Shown here piece after piece: positions 1 to 8,279 of a stretch of 64,000 bases of DNA. The DNA comes from Peristeroidobacter soli. GTDB taxonomy: Bacteria > Pseudomonadota > Gammaproteobacteria > Steroidobacterales > Steroidobacteraceae. Every line of letters starts with the position of its first letter. The stretch's first letter is position 1. The stretch lies in the NCBI RefSeq assembly GCF_004138485.1, contig NZ_ML142848.1, forward strand, positions 904,640 through 968,639. Reading direction: 5' to 3'. The notes beneath the pieces were generated by a model. That model saw nothing but the letters and a program-made list of their open reading frames with translations, did no database searches and was not told where the DNA came from. The translations under genes and the position numbers were made by a program.

Positions 1-1530
1 CGCCAGCTCCAGTGCGCGACCCAGAGTCATCGCCACCCGGCGGGCGTTGGCCTGCAGGCGGCGCGGGTCGTCATTGTGACTCAACCAGCTCGACACGTGC
101 TCGACGGCGGCCAGTGCCTGCTGTCCGACCTGGGTCAGGCGCTCCTCATGCTGAGCGGAGATACCCTGCTGAATCCGCTGTCGCAATGCCGGCAATCCGG
201 CGCTGAGCTCTCCACGCAGCACTGTATCCAATGCCAGCACGTTCGTGGTCCCTTCCCAGATCGGCAACACCTGGGTGTCCCTTAGCAGCAGCGGCAGACC
301 GGTATCTTCTACATAACCGGCACCGCCGAAGGCTTCTATGCATTCGCTCACAACGTTGACGGCTTGTTTGGCGGTGAGCAGCTTGGCGATGGGGGTGATC
401 AGTCGCAGCAGCGCCTTCTGAGCATCGTCGAGCTCGCCGGCCTCCTGTCGCCCGATCAGCTCCACCAGTTCGAAGGCCAGCAGGAACGCCCCTCGCGTTT
501 CCGCTTCCAGGCCGGCGAGCGTATCGACGTGCAACGGCAGCTGGTCCAGCTTCGCACCGAACGCGCGCCGCTGACTGGCATAAGCACGCGCCAATGCCAT
601 TGCCCGGCGCATGAAGCTGACCGAAGTCACGCTGTTCCAGGCGCGGGTCACGGTCAACATGGGCTCGATGTTTCGAGTGCCATGTCGCGTATCGCCGACC
701 AGCACGGCGCGCGCACCGTCCAATGTGAGCTCGGCGGTCGGGACCTTGCGCGTGCCCAACTTATCTTTCAAACGCTCGACGCGGATGCCGTTCAGGCGGC
801 CCTCGTCGTCGTGCGTTTCGACGTAGAACATGGCGAGACCGCTGCCGCCGGGACCGTTGCCTTCGGGACGCGCGAGCGTGAGCGCCATTTGTGACGTGAT
901 GGCCGAGGTGAACCACTTCTTGCCAAACAAGCGCCAGCCACCGGACTCATCGCGCACAGCGCGAGTCAACGACGCACCGACATCGGAGCCGCCGGTCGAT
1001 TCGGTCATCCATTGTCCGCTGGTCCAGGCCTGCGCCGGATCGCGACTGGTCAACCGGACGAGCGCGCGCTCGATGAGTGCCTGGTTGCCGGAAACGGATA
1101 ACGTACGGGCGGCACCATCGGTCATGGCCAGGGGGCAGGTATAAACATCGGACGACGCATGGAACAGATACACCGCCGCGAACTGATGGATCCGGGAGAA
1201 GCGGCCGTGACGGCGTTCATAGGGAATCGCGATGAGCCCGTGACTCGCCGCGATGTCGGCGGCCCGGCGCCACAGCGGCGAGACCTCGATACGATCGACG
1301 CGATTGCCCCAGGCATCCCACTGCGTGAGCGTCGGCTCGTTGAGCCGGTCCTGCAACTGCAGTCGATACAACTCGCCGCCGGCCAGCTCACCGAGCTCGG
1401 CCAGTGACGGCTCGATCTGCGCCAGCATCCCGACGGGCAGGCGCCGCTGCAAATAGCCACGCAAAAAGGCATCGTCGCCATACTGGTTGCCCAGCACCGG
1501 CGGGGCTTGGATGAAGAGCGTGCTTTGCAT
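1..1530 (-). CDS. acyl-CoA dehydrogenase, AidB-like (3' end cut off by window edge)
   Basis: FAD-dependent acyl-CoA dehydrogenase superfamily. The minus-strand frame opens at ATG 1530 ([20 protein letters not shown]) and runs 510 codons without a stop to the window edge, so the C-terminus is missing. A GGAGG lies about 10 nt upstream of the ATG. Visible family motifs are [10 protein letters not shown] (FAD/substrate loop), [11 protein letters not shown], and near the C-terminus [15 protein letters not shown] followed by LPIWEGTTN. The long N-terminal domain before the TGGSDV motif and the RLKDKLG motif match the AidB subgroup rather than short-chain beta-oxidation enzymes. AidB is an isovaleryl-CoA dehydrogenase-like protein linked to alkylation stress, and the true substrate cannot be read here. 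It lies 26 nt downstream of the ubiI-like gene on the same strand, so it may be the last gene of that transcript. Confidence 0.85.
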   Translation of the reverse strand, partial: MQSTLFIQAPPVLGNQYGDDAFLRGYLQRRLPVGMLAQIEPSLAELGELAGGELYRLQLQDRLNEPTLTQWDAWGNRVDRIEVSPLWRRAADIAASHGLIAIPYERRHGRFSRIHQFAAVYLFHASSDVYTCPLAMTDGAARTLSVSGNQALIERALVRLTSRDPAQAWTSGQWMTESTGGSDVGASLTRAVRDESGGWRLFGKKWFTSAITSQMALTLARPEGNGPGGSGLAMFYVETHDDEGRLNGIRVERLKDKLGTRKVPTAELTLDGARAVLVGDTRHGTRNIEPMLTVTRAWNSVTSVSFMRRAMALARAYASQRRAFGAKLDQLPLHVDTLAGLEAETRGAFLLAFELVELIGRQEAGELDDAQKALLRLITPIAKLLTAKQAVNVVSECIEAFGGAGYVEDTGLPLLLRDTQVLPIWEGTTNVLALDTVLRGELSAGLPALRQRIQQGISAQHEERLTQVGQQALAAVEHVSSWLSHNDDPRRLQANARRVAMTLGRALELA

Positions 1531-1556
1531 CCCCCGGCCTCCAATGTCCCTTCAGC

Positions 1557-2807
1557 TCAACGATGCGAGCGAACCAACGCCGGCGCCGCCCCGCCAATGC
1601 CGAGCGCACGCCCCATCAGGAAACGTTTGGCGAGCATGCTGCCGTCCAGGATGCTCAAGCCGGTGCGACGCGCCCAGCCAAGCGTATCGGCGCGACTGCC
1701 AAACAACTTGTTCAAGCCATCGACCAGTCCCAATGCCACGGCGTTCTCGCTCTTGCGCCAGCGCTCGTAGCGACGCAGGACCCGTCGCTCCCCGATAGCG
1801 ACCGGCGCAAGCCCGGCGTCCAGCTGCTCCGCCAGCACTTCGATCAACGCGGCGCTGTCCAGAAACCCCAGATTCACACCCTGCCCCGCCAATGGATGAA
1901 TGGCGTGAGCCGCATCCCCGACCAGCACGAAGCGCTCACGGCAATACTCCCTGGCGTGGGTGAGCCGCAAAGGAAATTGACCTCGCGGCCCGGCCAGCTC
2001 GACTTTGCCAAGGAGGTTGTCGATAGCTTGCGCCAATTCATTGGCGACCTGCTCGGGAGCTGCGGACACCAGACGTTCGGCGTGCTCGGGCGTGGTGGTC
2101 CACACGATGGAACTGCGCCCGTCCGCGAGCGGCAGGAATGCGATCGGTCCATCGGGCAAGAACCGTTGCCACGCCGTTCGGGCATGCGGATGTTCGGTGC
2201 GCACGTGAGTCACAAAGGCACGTTGGTCGTAATCCCAACCGCGGGTCTCGATGCCAGCCAGCTTGCGACTCAATGAACCGGAGCCATCGGAGCCGACGAT
2301 CAGCGCCGCCTCGATACGACGACCGTCGCTGAGAATCGCCGCGGCATGGTCGTCCTCGAACTCCAGACCGGTCAGCTCGCCACGGAGCAACGTCACCCGA
2401 TTGCGAAAAGCGGCGCAGTCATAGATCGACCACAGCACGCGGCGGTTCTCGACGATGTAGCCGAGATTCGGCTCGCCCGATTCGCTCGCGGAGAAGTGAA
2501 TCGACCCGGGGCCGCGCGGCTTGCCCTCAGCGTCCCATACGCTCATGTCATCGTACGCGCAGACGTGCCGGCCCGGTATCAGCGGCCATGCACCGATCTC
2601 GCTCAGGATGCGCTCAGAAGCACGTGAGATGGCGGAGACGCGCAGATCGATGTCGTCAGCCGCATCGGGCGGTGGCATGGTCGGCGGGTTCGCCTCCAGC
2701 ACGGCGATGCGCAGGTCGGCGAACTGACGATGACTGGCGGCTAAAGCGGCGACACAGGCGCCGACCATGCCGCCGCCGATGATCAGAATGTGGAAGCCTG
2801 TTTTCAT
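1557..2807 (-). CDS. UbiH/UbiF/VisC-family FAD hydroxylase (UbiI-like)
   Basis: Flavin monooxygenase of ubiquinone biosynthesis, 416 aa. It has the N-terminal Rossmann dinucleotide motif ILIIGGGMVGACVAAL, the middle DG motif (LIVGSDGSGSLSRKLAG) and the C-terminal FAD motif VLVGDAAHAIHPLAGQGVNL, all intact. The family hydroxylates the aromatic ring of octaprenyl-phenol intermediates. UbiH, UbiI and UbiF differ in regiospecificity and cannot be told apart safely by eye; position after ubiH corresponds to visC/ubiI in enterobacteria. The start ATG at 2807 overlaps the ubiH stop by 4 nt (ATGA), which indicates translational coupling in a pepP-ubiH-ubiI order. Confidence 0.88.
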   Translation of the reverse strand: MKTGFHILIIGGGMVGACVAALAASHRQFADLRIAVLEANPPTMPPPDAADDIDLRVSAISRASERILSEIGAWPLIPGRHVCAYDDMSVWDAEGKPRGPGSIHFSASESGEPNLGYIVENRRVLWSIYDCAAFRNRVTLLRGELTGLEFEDDHAAAILSDGRRIEAALIVGSDGSGSLSRKLAGIETRGWDYDQRAFVTHVRTEHPHARTAWQRFLPDGPIAFLPLADGRSSIVWTTTPEHAERLVSAAPEQVANELAQAIDNLLGKVELAGPRGQFPLRLTHAREYCRERFVLVGDAAHAIHPLAGQGVNLGFLDSAALIEVLAEQLDAGLAPVAIGERRVLRRYERWRKSENAVALGLVDGLNKLFGSRADTLGWARRTGLSILDGSMLAKRFLMGRALGIGGAAPALVRSHR

Positions 2808-4060
2808 CCCTTGCTCAACGGCGCGCCGCGTGCCAGACGTGGCACTCGACCGGCGGCTCCCAGCGACAACTGCGACAATGCATCCTTCGCGGCCGGCATG
2901 AGATCGAACGCCAGCATGCCCGCGTTACGCAGCAGCTTGATCGGACCCAACGGCTGCGAGAACAACCTCACCAGGCCATCGGTGAAGCGCACGATGTTGC
3001 CGCGATCGGCGGCTCGCCATTCACGATAGCGTTGCAGCCACAAGCCATCGCCCGCGTCGAACTCACCGCCGGCTTGCGCGAGCCCGTCGGCAAGCACCTC
3101 GGCAAGGCTCACGGCATCGCGCAGGCCGAGGTTGAATCCCTGGCCCGCGATCGGATGCAGCGTCTGAGCCGCGTTACCGACAATCGCGAGACGCTCGGCG
3201 ACGTATTCGTCGGAACGAGTCAACGACAACGGGTACAACTGACGTTGTCCCACCCGCGTGAAACGGCCGAGGCGGAAACCAAACGTGTCCTGCAAGCGCG
3301 CGAGGAACTCGGCATCGCTCAGGGCCGTCATTTCTTTGGCGGTCTCGGGACTGAAGGTCCACACCAGCCCCAATCGGCCTTCGGTCAACGGCAGCAGCGC
3401 GAGCGGCCCCGCATTGGTGAAACGCTCGTACGCGACGTGATCGTGGAAGTGCTGGGAGAGCACGTTGCTGACCAGCGCGACCTGCTCGTAGTCCCAGGTG
3501 CTCGAGCCGATGCCCGCCGATTGCCGCACGGTGGAACGAGCACCGTCGGCGGCGATCGCCAGCTTCGCCTCGACGATACGCACGCCGTCGTCCATCGCAC
3601 ATTCGATGCGCCGGGCGTGCGGTTGCAATTGCATCGACTGAACTTTGGCCGGTGCGAGCACGGTGATGGACGGTTCCGCCTGCAACCGCCGCCACAACGC
3701 CGCGCCCATCACGCGATTGACGACCACGTAGCCCAGCGAGCTCAGTCCCTGTTCCCTGGCATCGATCCGCGTGAAGCCGAAGCGGCCTTGATCGGAAACA
3801 TGAATGCGCCGGATCGCGGTGGCCTCGCGTTCGATCAACGACCACACCCCGAGCGCTTCGAAAATGCGACGACTGCCGTTCGATATCGCAGTGGTGCGAT
3901 CGTCGAAGCTCGGTTGCTCGACGGCACCGAACGGCGCCGCCTCGATCAGCACGACTTTGAGCCGCAGCTTCGCCAGGGCGAGCGCCAGGCTCGCGCCGAC
4001 CAGTCCACCGCCGGCAATGGCGACGTCGACGGTCGAGGCGGGGGCGTGCGGGTCGCTCAT
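2804..4060 (-). CDS. ubiH: 2-octaprenyl-6-methoxyphenol hydroxylase (UbiH)
   Basis: FAD-dependent ring hydroxylase of the ubiquinone pathway, 418 aa, the usual length. Motifs are VDVAIAGGGLVGASLALALA (nucleotide binding), IAADGARSTVRQSAGI (DG motif) and LAIVGNAAQTLHPIAGQGFN, where the common GD is GN, as often seen in UbiH. It overlaps pepP (ATG at 4060 against pepP stop at 4057) and the next hydroxylase by 4 nt each, so pepP-ubiH-ubiI behave as one coupled operon. This gene order is conserved in many gammaproteobacteria, which supports the UbiH assignment over its paralogs. Confidence 0.9.
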   Translation of the reverse strand: MSDPHAPASTVDVAIAGGGLVGASLALALAKLRLKVVLIEAAPFGAVEQPSFDDRTTAISNGSRRIFEALGVWSLIEREATAIRRIHVSDQGRFGFTRIDAREQGLSSLGYVVVNRVMGAALWRRLQAEPSITVLAPAKVQSMQLQPHARRIECAMDDGVRIVEAKLAIAADGARSTVRQSAGIGSSTWDYEQVALVSNVLSQHFHDHVAYERFTNAGPLALLPLTEGRLGLVWTFSPETAKEMTALSDAEFLARLQDTFGFRLGRFTRVGQRQLYPLSLTRSDEYVAERLAIVGNAAQTLHPIAGQGFNLGLRDAVSLAEVLADGLAQAGGEFDAGDGLWLQRYREWRAADRGNIVRFTDGLVRLFSQPLGPIKLLRNAGMLAFDLMPAAKDALSQLSLGAAGRVPRLARGAPLSKG

Positions 4061-5361
4061 GCGTTCATCAGCTTTTCGATGCCGTCGGCGTCCTTGACCA
4101 GGCCCGCCGTCAGCACCTCGTTGCCGTCCTTGGTTACAACCACGTCATCTTCGATGCGCACGCCGATGTTCCACCAGCGCTTCGACACCCCCTTGCTGCC
4201 AGCCGGAATATAGATGCCGGGCTCGACCGTCATCGCCATGCCGGGCTCCAGCACGCGCCATTGATCGCCGATCTTGTAGTCGCCGACATCGTGCACGTCC
4301 ATGCCCAGCCAATGACCGGTGCGATGCATGTAGAAACGGCGATACGCGCCTTCCTTGATCAGATTGGGCACCTTGCCCTTCAGCAGGCCGAGCTTCACCA
4401 GGCCTTGGGTGATCGCTTTCACGGCGGCCTCGTGCGGCTCGTTCCAATGATTTCCCGGCCGGGTCTTGTCGATCGCGGCATGCTGAGCCTCCAATACGAC
4501 CTCATACACCGCCCGCTGCTCCGGCGTGAACCGGCCGCCGACCGGAAAGGTGCGCGTGATATCGGACGCATACAGCTCGTATTCGCAGCCGGCGTCGATC
4601 AACAGCAGGTCGCCGTCGCGCAGTTCTTCCGAATTCTCGTGATAGTGCAGGATGCAGGTGTTCGCACCGCCGCCGACGATGGGGTGATACGAGATGTCCG
4701 CGTCGTTCATCCGGAACTCGTGGAGCAGCTCGGCCATCACCTGGTATTCCTTGCGACCCGGCTCGACGAACTGCATCGCGCGTCGATGGGCGGCCACCGC
4801 GATTCGGGCCGACTCGCGCATCGCCTCCAGTTCGGGGCGCGATTTGTATAGACGCATGTCGTGCAAGAGATGATCCAGCGCCACGAACTCCTGCGGCGGG
4901 TGGATGCCGGTGCGTGCCTGCGACTTGAGCGAGTTCACCCAGCCGATCACGCGCTGATCGAACTCCTGATGCAGTCCCATCGTGTAGAAGACGCGGTCAC
5001 AGTTCTCCATCAGTCCAGGAAGGATGTCGTCGATGTCGTTGATGGGGAACGCATCGTCAGCACCGTAATCGCGCACAGCGCCTTCCGGCCCGGCACGTTT
5101 GCCATCCCATGTCTCGCGCGTCAGGTCGCGCTCGCGAGTGAACAGCACATACTCGCCGTGGGCGCGTCCCGGTATCAGCACGGCCACTGACTCCGGCTCG
5201 GCGAAGCCGGTGAGATAGAAGAAATCGCTATCGGGCCGATAGTGATAACTGACGTCGCTGTTGCGCGTCTTTTCGGGAACGGCGGGCAGGATGGCGATGG
5301 CGCCGCGGCCCATCATTTTCATGAGCTGCCGGCGCCGGCGGGCGAATTCGTCTTTGCGCAT
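4057..5361 (-). CDS. pepP: Xaa-Pro aminopeptidase (aminopeptidase P)
   Basis: Cytosolic dinuclear metal aminopeptidase that removes N-terminal residues preceding proline, 434 aa (E. coli PepP is 440). The N-terminal AMP_N domain starts MRKDEFARRRRQL. The pita-bread catalytic domain shows all metal ligands: Asp in LLIDAGCEY, Asp in SDITRTFPV, His in HRTGHWLGMDVHDVG, Glu in TVEPGIYIP and Glu in GVRIEDDVVV. It lies 17 nt downstream of ygfB and overlaps ubiH by 4 nt. No Shine-Dalgarno is obvious before ATG 5361, so it may rely on coupling to ygfB. Confidence 0.95.
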   Translation of the reverse strand: MRKDEFARRRRQLMKMMGRGAIAILPAVPEKTRNSDVSYHYRPDSDFFYLTGFAEPESVAVLIPGRAHGEYVLFTRERDLTRETWDGKRAGPEGAVRDYGADDAFPINDIDDILPGLMENCDRVFYTMGLHQEFDQRVIGWVNSLKSQARTGIHPPQEFVALDHLLHDMRLYKSRPELEAMRESARIAVAAHRRAMQFVEPGRKEYQVMAELLHEFRMNDADISYHPIVGGGANTCILHYHENSEELRDGDLLLIDAGCEYELYASDITRTFPVGGRFTPEQRAVYEVVLEAQHAAIDKTRPGNHWNEPHEAAVKAITQGLVKLGLLKGKVPNLIKEGAYRRFYMHRTGHWLGMDVHDVGDYKIGDQWRVLEPGMAMTVEPGIYIPAGSKGVSKRWWNIGVRIEDDVVVTKDGNEVLTAGLVKDADGIEKLMNA

Positions 5362-5378
5362 GAGCTACGCTGGTTGGA

Positions 5379-6008
5379 TTAGTGCAGAGGGCCGGGATCG
5401 GGGTGGGTGTCGTCGTCGTCCAGTTCGAGGTCGCTGTCCGCGCCGGTCTCGATGCGATGGACGGCGGCGGGAATCAGTTCGTCGTGGATCAACTGCACGC
5501 CGACGCGCACGTACTCGACCACTTCGGCATAGGCTTCTTCTTCGCTCTCGTTGCCGTCGCCTTCCAGCTCGACGCTGGCGCGGCCGATGTGCGTGAGGTC
5601 GTTGAGAATTTCGTTGACGTTGCCGGGCAGCTGTTCCTGCTTCAGCGCCATCTTATTGGCTGGTCCGGCGGTGCCGAATCCATACAGGAAGCCCTGGCAC
5701 CACTGCGACAGGCCGGCGGCGCGCGTGGCCAGCGAAACATCGTCGTCGGGCAACAGCGCTTCGAATTCCATGTCTTCGCCGCGCAACGCATTGAGCGTGT
5801 CGGCGTACAACAGACGCAACGCCTGCTGACTGTCCTCGTCGTTGCGCTGATCGGCGTCGGGAATGATTTCTTCCAGCCAGCGCTCCATCGAATAGTGGGG
5901 CGACGTGCACAGCGCGCCGACCAGACAACCGTGGGCTTCCGTCGCCGGCACCGACGAGTCGAGCCCTTCCAGGACGCGAGCGACTTCCGCGAATGTGACT
6001 TGCAGCAT
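5379..6008 (-). CDS. ygfB: UPF0149 / YgfB family protein
   Basis: YgfB family protein of 209 aa, first gene of the ygfB-pepP-ubiH-ubiI minus-strand unit. Family signatures are EAHGCLVGALC near the N-terminus and WCQGFLYGFG in the middle, with acidic stretches (LELDDDDTHPDPG) at the C-terminus. The reading frame continues upstream, but ATG 6008 (MLQVTFAEVARVLEGLD) matches the family N-terminus. A TAAGAT hexamer lies 7 nt before this ATG and there is no Shine-Dalgarno, so the message may be leaderless. In Pseudomonas YgfB has been reported to affect beta-lactamase expression; the biochemical role in this organism is unknown. Confidence 0.88.
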   Translation of the reverse strand: MLQVTFAEVARVLEGLDSSVPATEAHGCLVGALCTSPHYSMERWLEEIIPDADQRNDEDSQQALRLLYADTLNALRGEDMEFEALLPDDDVSLATRAAGLSQWCQGFLYGFGTAGPANKMALKQEQLPGNVNEILNDLTHIGRASVELEGDGNESEEEAYAEVVEYVRVGVQLIHDELIPAAVHRIETGADSDLELDDDDTHPDPGPLH

Positions 6009-6080
6009 CGCGTGTATCTTAGCACTGTGCCCCCTGTGGCATTGAGCCGCTCCATGGATTTGACGGATTTCGGCCCTGGT

Positions 6081-6109
6081 TTGACCGGTCGGAGGGCGGG
6101 ACGCATAAT
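6081..6109 (+). promoter_or_regulatory. sigma70 promoter of the 6117 gene-zapA-6S-fau unit
   Basis: TTGACC (6081-6086), 17-nt spacer, CATAAT (6104-6109). Expected transcription start is 6115-6117, at or next to the A of the ATG at 6117. No ribosome-binding site lies between the -10 and the ATG. Confidence 0.65.
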
Positions 6110-6116
6110 CCGGCGC

Positions 6117-6362
6117 ATGAATCCACTTTCGTCCACCGGCGCCTCCCGGGCCGTCGTCGATCAAGAGCTGAAACAGCTCGAACGGCGTGTGGACGAGCTG
6201 GTCGCGCTGGTCTCCCAATTGCAGGAAGAGAACCGCGCCTTGCGCCAGCGACAGGATTCGATGATGACGGAGCGTGCCACGCTGCTACAGAAGAATGAGC
6301 AGGTGCGCGCGCGGGTCGAAGCGATGATTGGCCGCCTGAAGGCGATGGAGCACAACGCATGA
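6117..6362 (+). CDS. small coiled-coil protein (TIGR02449-like), upstream of zapA
   Basis: An 81-aa protein made almost entirely of heptad-like sequence (KQLERRVDELVALVSQLQEE, then RALRQRQDSMMTERATLLQK), predicted to form a coiled coil. It ends ATGA-overlapping with zapA. Proteins of this size and composition precede zapA in many gammaproteobacteria (TIGR02449) and resemble the septal coiled-coil proteins ZapB/SlyX in form; a role with ZapA in Z-ring assembly is inference from position. ATG 6117 was chosen because the coiled coil begins shortly after it and a good promoter ends 7 nt upstream. The track frame extends far upstream antisense to ygfB, which is spurious. Confidence 0.8.
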   Translation: MNPLSSTGASRAVVDQELKQLERRVDELVALVSQLQEENRALRQRQDSMMTERATLLQKNEQVRARVEAMIGRLKAMEHNA

Positions 6363-6670
6363 GCGACCGCATGGTCCGTGTCAGTGTGCGAATCCTGGAA
6401 AAGGAGTACCAGGTCGCCTGCCTGCCCGAAGAGCGTTCCGAATTGCTCGACTCGGCGGAATTTCTCAACGGCAAGATGCGCGACATCCGCGACGCCGGCA
6501 ATATCGTCGGCCTGGACCGGATCGCGGTGATGGCGGCTCTGAACCTCGCGCACGAATTGCTCAAGCGCAATCGTAACGAGGCCATCGAGAGCGAAGTCAG
6601 CGAGCGCGTCAAGCAGATGCGCGAGCGGGTGGAATCGGCATTGAGCCGAGGACAGCAATTGCCGCTGTAG
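6359..6670 (+). CDS. zapA: cell division protein ZapA
   Basis: Z-ring-associated protein of 103 aa (family about 100-110). The N-terminal beta strand region VRVSVRILEKEYQVACLPEE matches the ZapA fold, and the C-terminal half (from NLAHELLKRN onward) is a long helix for tetramerisation. ZapA cross-links FtsZ protofilaments at midcell. It overlaps the preceding coiled-coil gene by 4 nt and is followed by 6S RNA and fau, the widely conserved zapA-ssrS-ygfA arrangement. Confidence 0.93.
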   Translation: MSDRMVRVSVRILEKEYQVACLPEERSELLDSAEFLNGKMRDIRDAGNIVGLDRIAVMAALNLAHELLKRNRNEAIESEVSERVKQMRERVESALSRGQQLPL

Positions 6671-6768
6671 GCATTGAAACCCGACGCTCCGGCCCGGATA
6701 TGGGGTACGGATGAACTTGGGGCTGCGGATGCGCGTTACGGACGCAGACTCAGAATCGATTTTGTTAT

Positions 6769-6958
6769 GGCGCTGCCTGCGGTGTTCGACATGTGTCGGG
6801 TTACCTCTCGACCCTAATGTTAATACCCCCGGGATTCGGCGACGTGGTAGCGGTGTGCAAGTCCGTCTCGAACGGAAAGCCTTAGCTGCCACAGCTGCGT
6901 CCCACCTATTGCTCCGTGTCGAGAGCAATGGCTCATGACGGCACAGGCGGGTAGCGCC
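6769..6958 (+). ncRNA. ssrS: 6S RNA
   Basis: 6S RNA folds into a rod that mimics an open promoter and sequesters sigma70 holoenzyme. Evidence is its place between zapA and fau, the conserved GGTGTTCGAC 5' segment, and the CCGTCTCGAACGGAAAGCC(TTA) segment resembling the enterobacterial GTCCGAGAAGCCTTA. Reading the ends by hand, 6769-6780 can pair with 6947-6958 over 12 bp (two G-U), and 6787-6793 with 6934-6940 with one A.A mismatch. That gives about 190 nt, the usual length. The 3' end therefore overlaps the first codons of fau as annotated from ATG 6935. Exact ends need RNA mapping. Confidence 0.8.
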
Positions 6959-7594
6959 TCCTCTCCTTCCTCCGGGCCGGCGGCACTGCTGGAACGACAG
7001 CAACTGCGCCGGCACATGCGGCAACTCCGTCGCGCGCTCTCGCCAACGACACGTGACGAAGCGCATCGGCAATTCGCCCGCTTCCTCAGCGGCTCGCATC
7101 GCTTGCGCCCGCGACAACGGATCGCGGTGTACTTCGCGTACGGTCACGAAGCGGACCTGAGTCACGTGATCGACATCGCACGCCGGCGCGGTTGCCTGCT
7201 CTACCTACCGGTCATCACAGACTTTCGTCGTAGCCGCATGCGCTTCGTGCGCTATCGAACCGATAGCGTGATGCGCGTAAACCGGTACGGCATCGCCGAA
7301 CCCGATCCGCGTCATGCCGAAGTCATTCCGGTGCGCCAACTCGATCTGATCCTGCTGCCGCTGGTCGCATTCGACGAGCGCGGCTGGCGGCTCGGCAGCG
7401 GCGCCGGCTTCTACGATCGCAGCCTGCATCACTTGCGCGAAGGACGCCGCTGGCGGCGACCGACGCTCATCGGCGTCGCTTACGAGTGCCAGCGCGTCGC
7501 GCGACTGCAGGCCGATCGCTGGGACGTGCCGCTCGATGGCATCGTGACTGAACGGGGACTGCATTGGTTCGAGCGGCACCCTGCTACGCTCTGA
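6935..7594 (+). CDS. fau: 5-formyltetrahydrofolate cyclo-ligase
   Basis: ATP-dependent enzyme converting 5-formyl-THF to 5,10-methenyl-THF; 219 aa from ATG 6935. The family motifs are RIAVYFAYGHEADL, LPVITDFRRSRMRFVRY (substrate region), YGIAEPDP, DLILLPLVAFDERGWRLGSG and GFYDRSL. The start is uncertain. ATG 6935 lies inside the predicted 3' strand of 6S RNA, while ATG 7016 (MRQLRRALSP) would give 192 aa, closer to E. coli YgfA at about 182. Residues 1-20 are low-complexity Ser/Ala/Pro, which could be either a real extension or untranslated. Cotranscription with 6S RNA is the known arrangement for ygfA. Confidence 0.9.
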   Translation: MTAQAGSASSPSSGPAALLERQQLRRHMRQLRRALSPTTRDEAHRQFARFLSGSHRLRPRQRIAVYFAYGHEADLSHVIDIARRRGCLLYLPVITDFRRSRMRFVRYRTDSVMRVNRYGIAEPDPRHAEVIPVRQLDLILLPLVAFDERGWRLGSGAGFYDRSLHHLREGRRWRRPTLIGVAYECQRVARLQADRWDVPLDGIVTERGLHWFERHPATL

Positions 7595-7615
7595 TCATTC
7601 ACTCACGGAGTCGCC

Positions 7616-8089
7616 ATGAACTACTGGTTGATGAAGTCCGAGCCCTCGGTGTTCGGCATCGAGCAACTCGCCAAGGCCAAGAACAGCACCACCGGCTGGG
7701 ATGGCGTGCGCAATTTCCAGGCGCGCAACTACCTCAGGCAGATGCAGCAGGGCGACCTGGTGTTCTTCTATCACTCGAGCTGCGAAATCCCTGGAATTGC
7801 AGGCGTTGCCGCCGTACAACGCGAGGCGTATCCGGACCCGACGCAGTTCGAGAAAAAGAACGATCACTACGATGCGGCCAGCGATCCGGACAACCCGCGC
7901 TGGTACATGGTCGACGTGAAGCTCGTCAGGAAGTTCGACAGGGTCATCGCGCTCGATGAACTGCGCAAGCATGCCGACGGCAAGCTCAAGGACATGATCG
8001 TGCTCAAACGCGGCAACCGACTGTCGATCACACCGGTCAGCAAGAGCGAATGGAGCTTCATCGAGTCGCTCGAGCGAGCTTCGAGATGA
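7616..8089 (+). CDS. EVE domain protein (thymocyte nuclear protein 1-like)
   Basis: A 157-aa single-domain EVE (DUF55) protein: MNYWLMKSEPSVFGIEQLAK at the N-terminus, TGWDGVRNFQARNYLRQMQQ, GDLVFFYHS, and the GIAGVAAV strand are the hallmarks. The EVE/PUA-like fold is proposed to bind modified bases in nucleic acid (THYN1 group); bacterial members of this length are often found beside fau/ygfA. ATG 7616 is preceded by CACGGAG at a suitable distance. The gene follows fau by 21 nt, so it is probably part of the same transcript. Confidence 0.9.
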   Translation: MNYWLMKSEPSVFGIEQLAKAKNSTTGWDGVRNFQARNYLRQMQQGDLVFFYHSSCEIPGIAGVAAVQREAYPDPTQFEKKNDHYDAASDPDNPRWYMVDVKLVRKFDRVIALDELRKHADGKLKDMIVLKRGNRLSITPVSKSEWSFIESLERASR

Positions 8090-8119
8090 GAGGGAGCACA
8101 ACAAAATTGCACGCGCCTC

Positions 8120-8148
8120 TTGCTTGCCATTTTTAATTTATGTATATA
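8120..8148 (+). promoter_or_regulatory. promoter of the Lys-rich microgene
   Basis: TTGCTT (8120-8125), 17-nt spacer, TATATA (8143-8148, running on to TATACT 8145-8150) in a distinctly AT-rich 25-nt patch that stands out from the high-GC surroundings. It serves the 22-codon gene at 8186 with a leader of about 30 nt. Confidence 0.6.
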
Positions 8149-8185
8149 CTGCGCCCGGACTAACTCGACATGGAGATCTAGTATC

Positions 8186-8254
8186 ATGGCAACGAAAGCA
8201 AAGAAGTCTGCGAAGAAGAAAGGCGGCAAGAAGAAGGCTGCCAAGAAGAAGTAA
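8186..8254 (+). CDS. 22-aa lysine/alanine-rich microprotein (histone H1 tail-like)
   Basis: Short frame ATG 8186 to TAA 8254 encoding MATKAKKSAKKKGG and a C-terminal KKKAAKKK; 14 of 22 residues... at least half are lysine, the rest mainly Ala and Gly. It has its own promoter (8120-8148), a TGGAGAT Shine-Dalgarno-like stretch 10-15 nt upstream, and a strong intrinsic-type hairpin 26 nt after the stop. That layout argues for a genuine, well-expressed monocistronic gene. The composition resembles the C-terminal tails of bacterial histone H1-like proteins, so binding to DNA or RNA is a reasonable guess. No enzymatic domain can fit. Too short for usual gene callers. Confidence 0.65.
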   Translation: MATKAKKSAKKKGGKKKAAKKK

Positions 8255-8279
8255 GTTCTTCTGAGTAGATGATGATGAA

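Noticed and set aside
364-894. 176-codon plus-strand frame
   Set aside because: Antisense to the acyl-CoA dehydrogenase, whose motifs are intact on the minus strand.
3032-4213. 393-codon plus-strand frame
   Set aside because: Antisense to ubiH and pepP, Arg/Gln/His-rich shadow composition.
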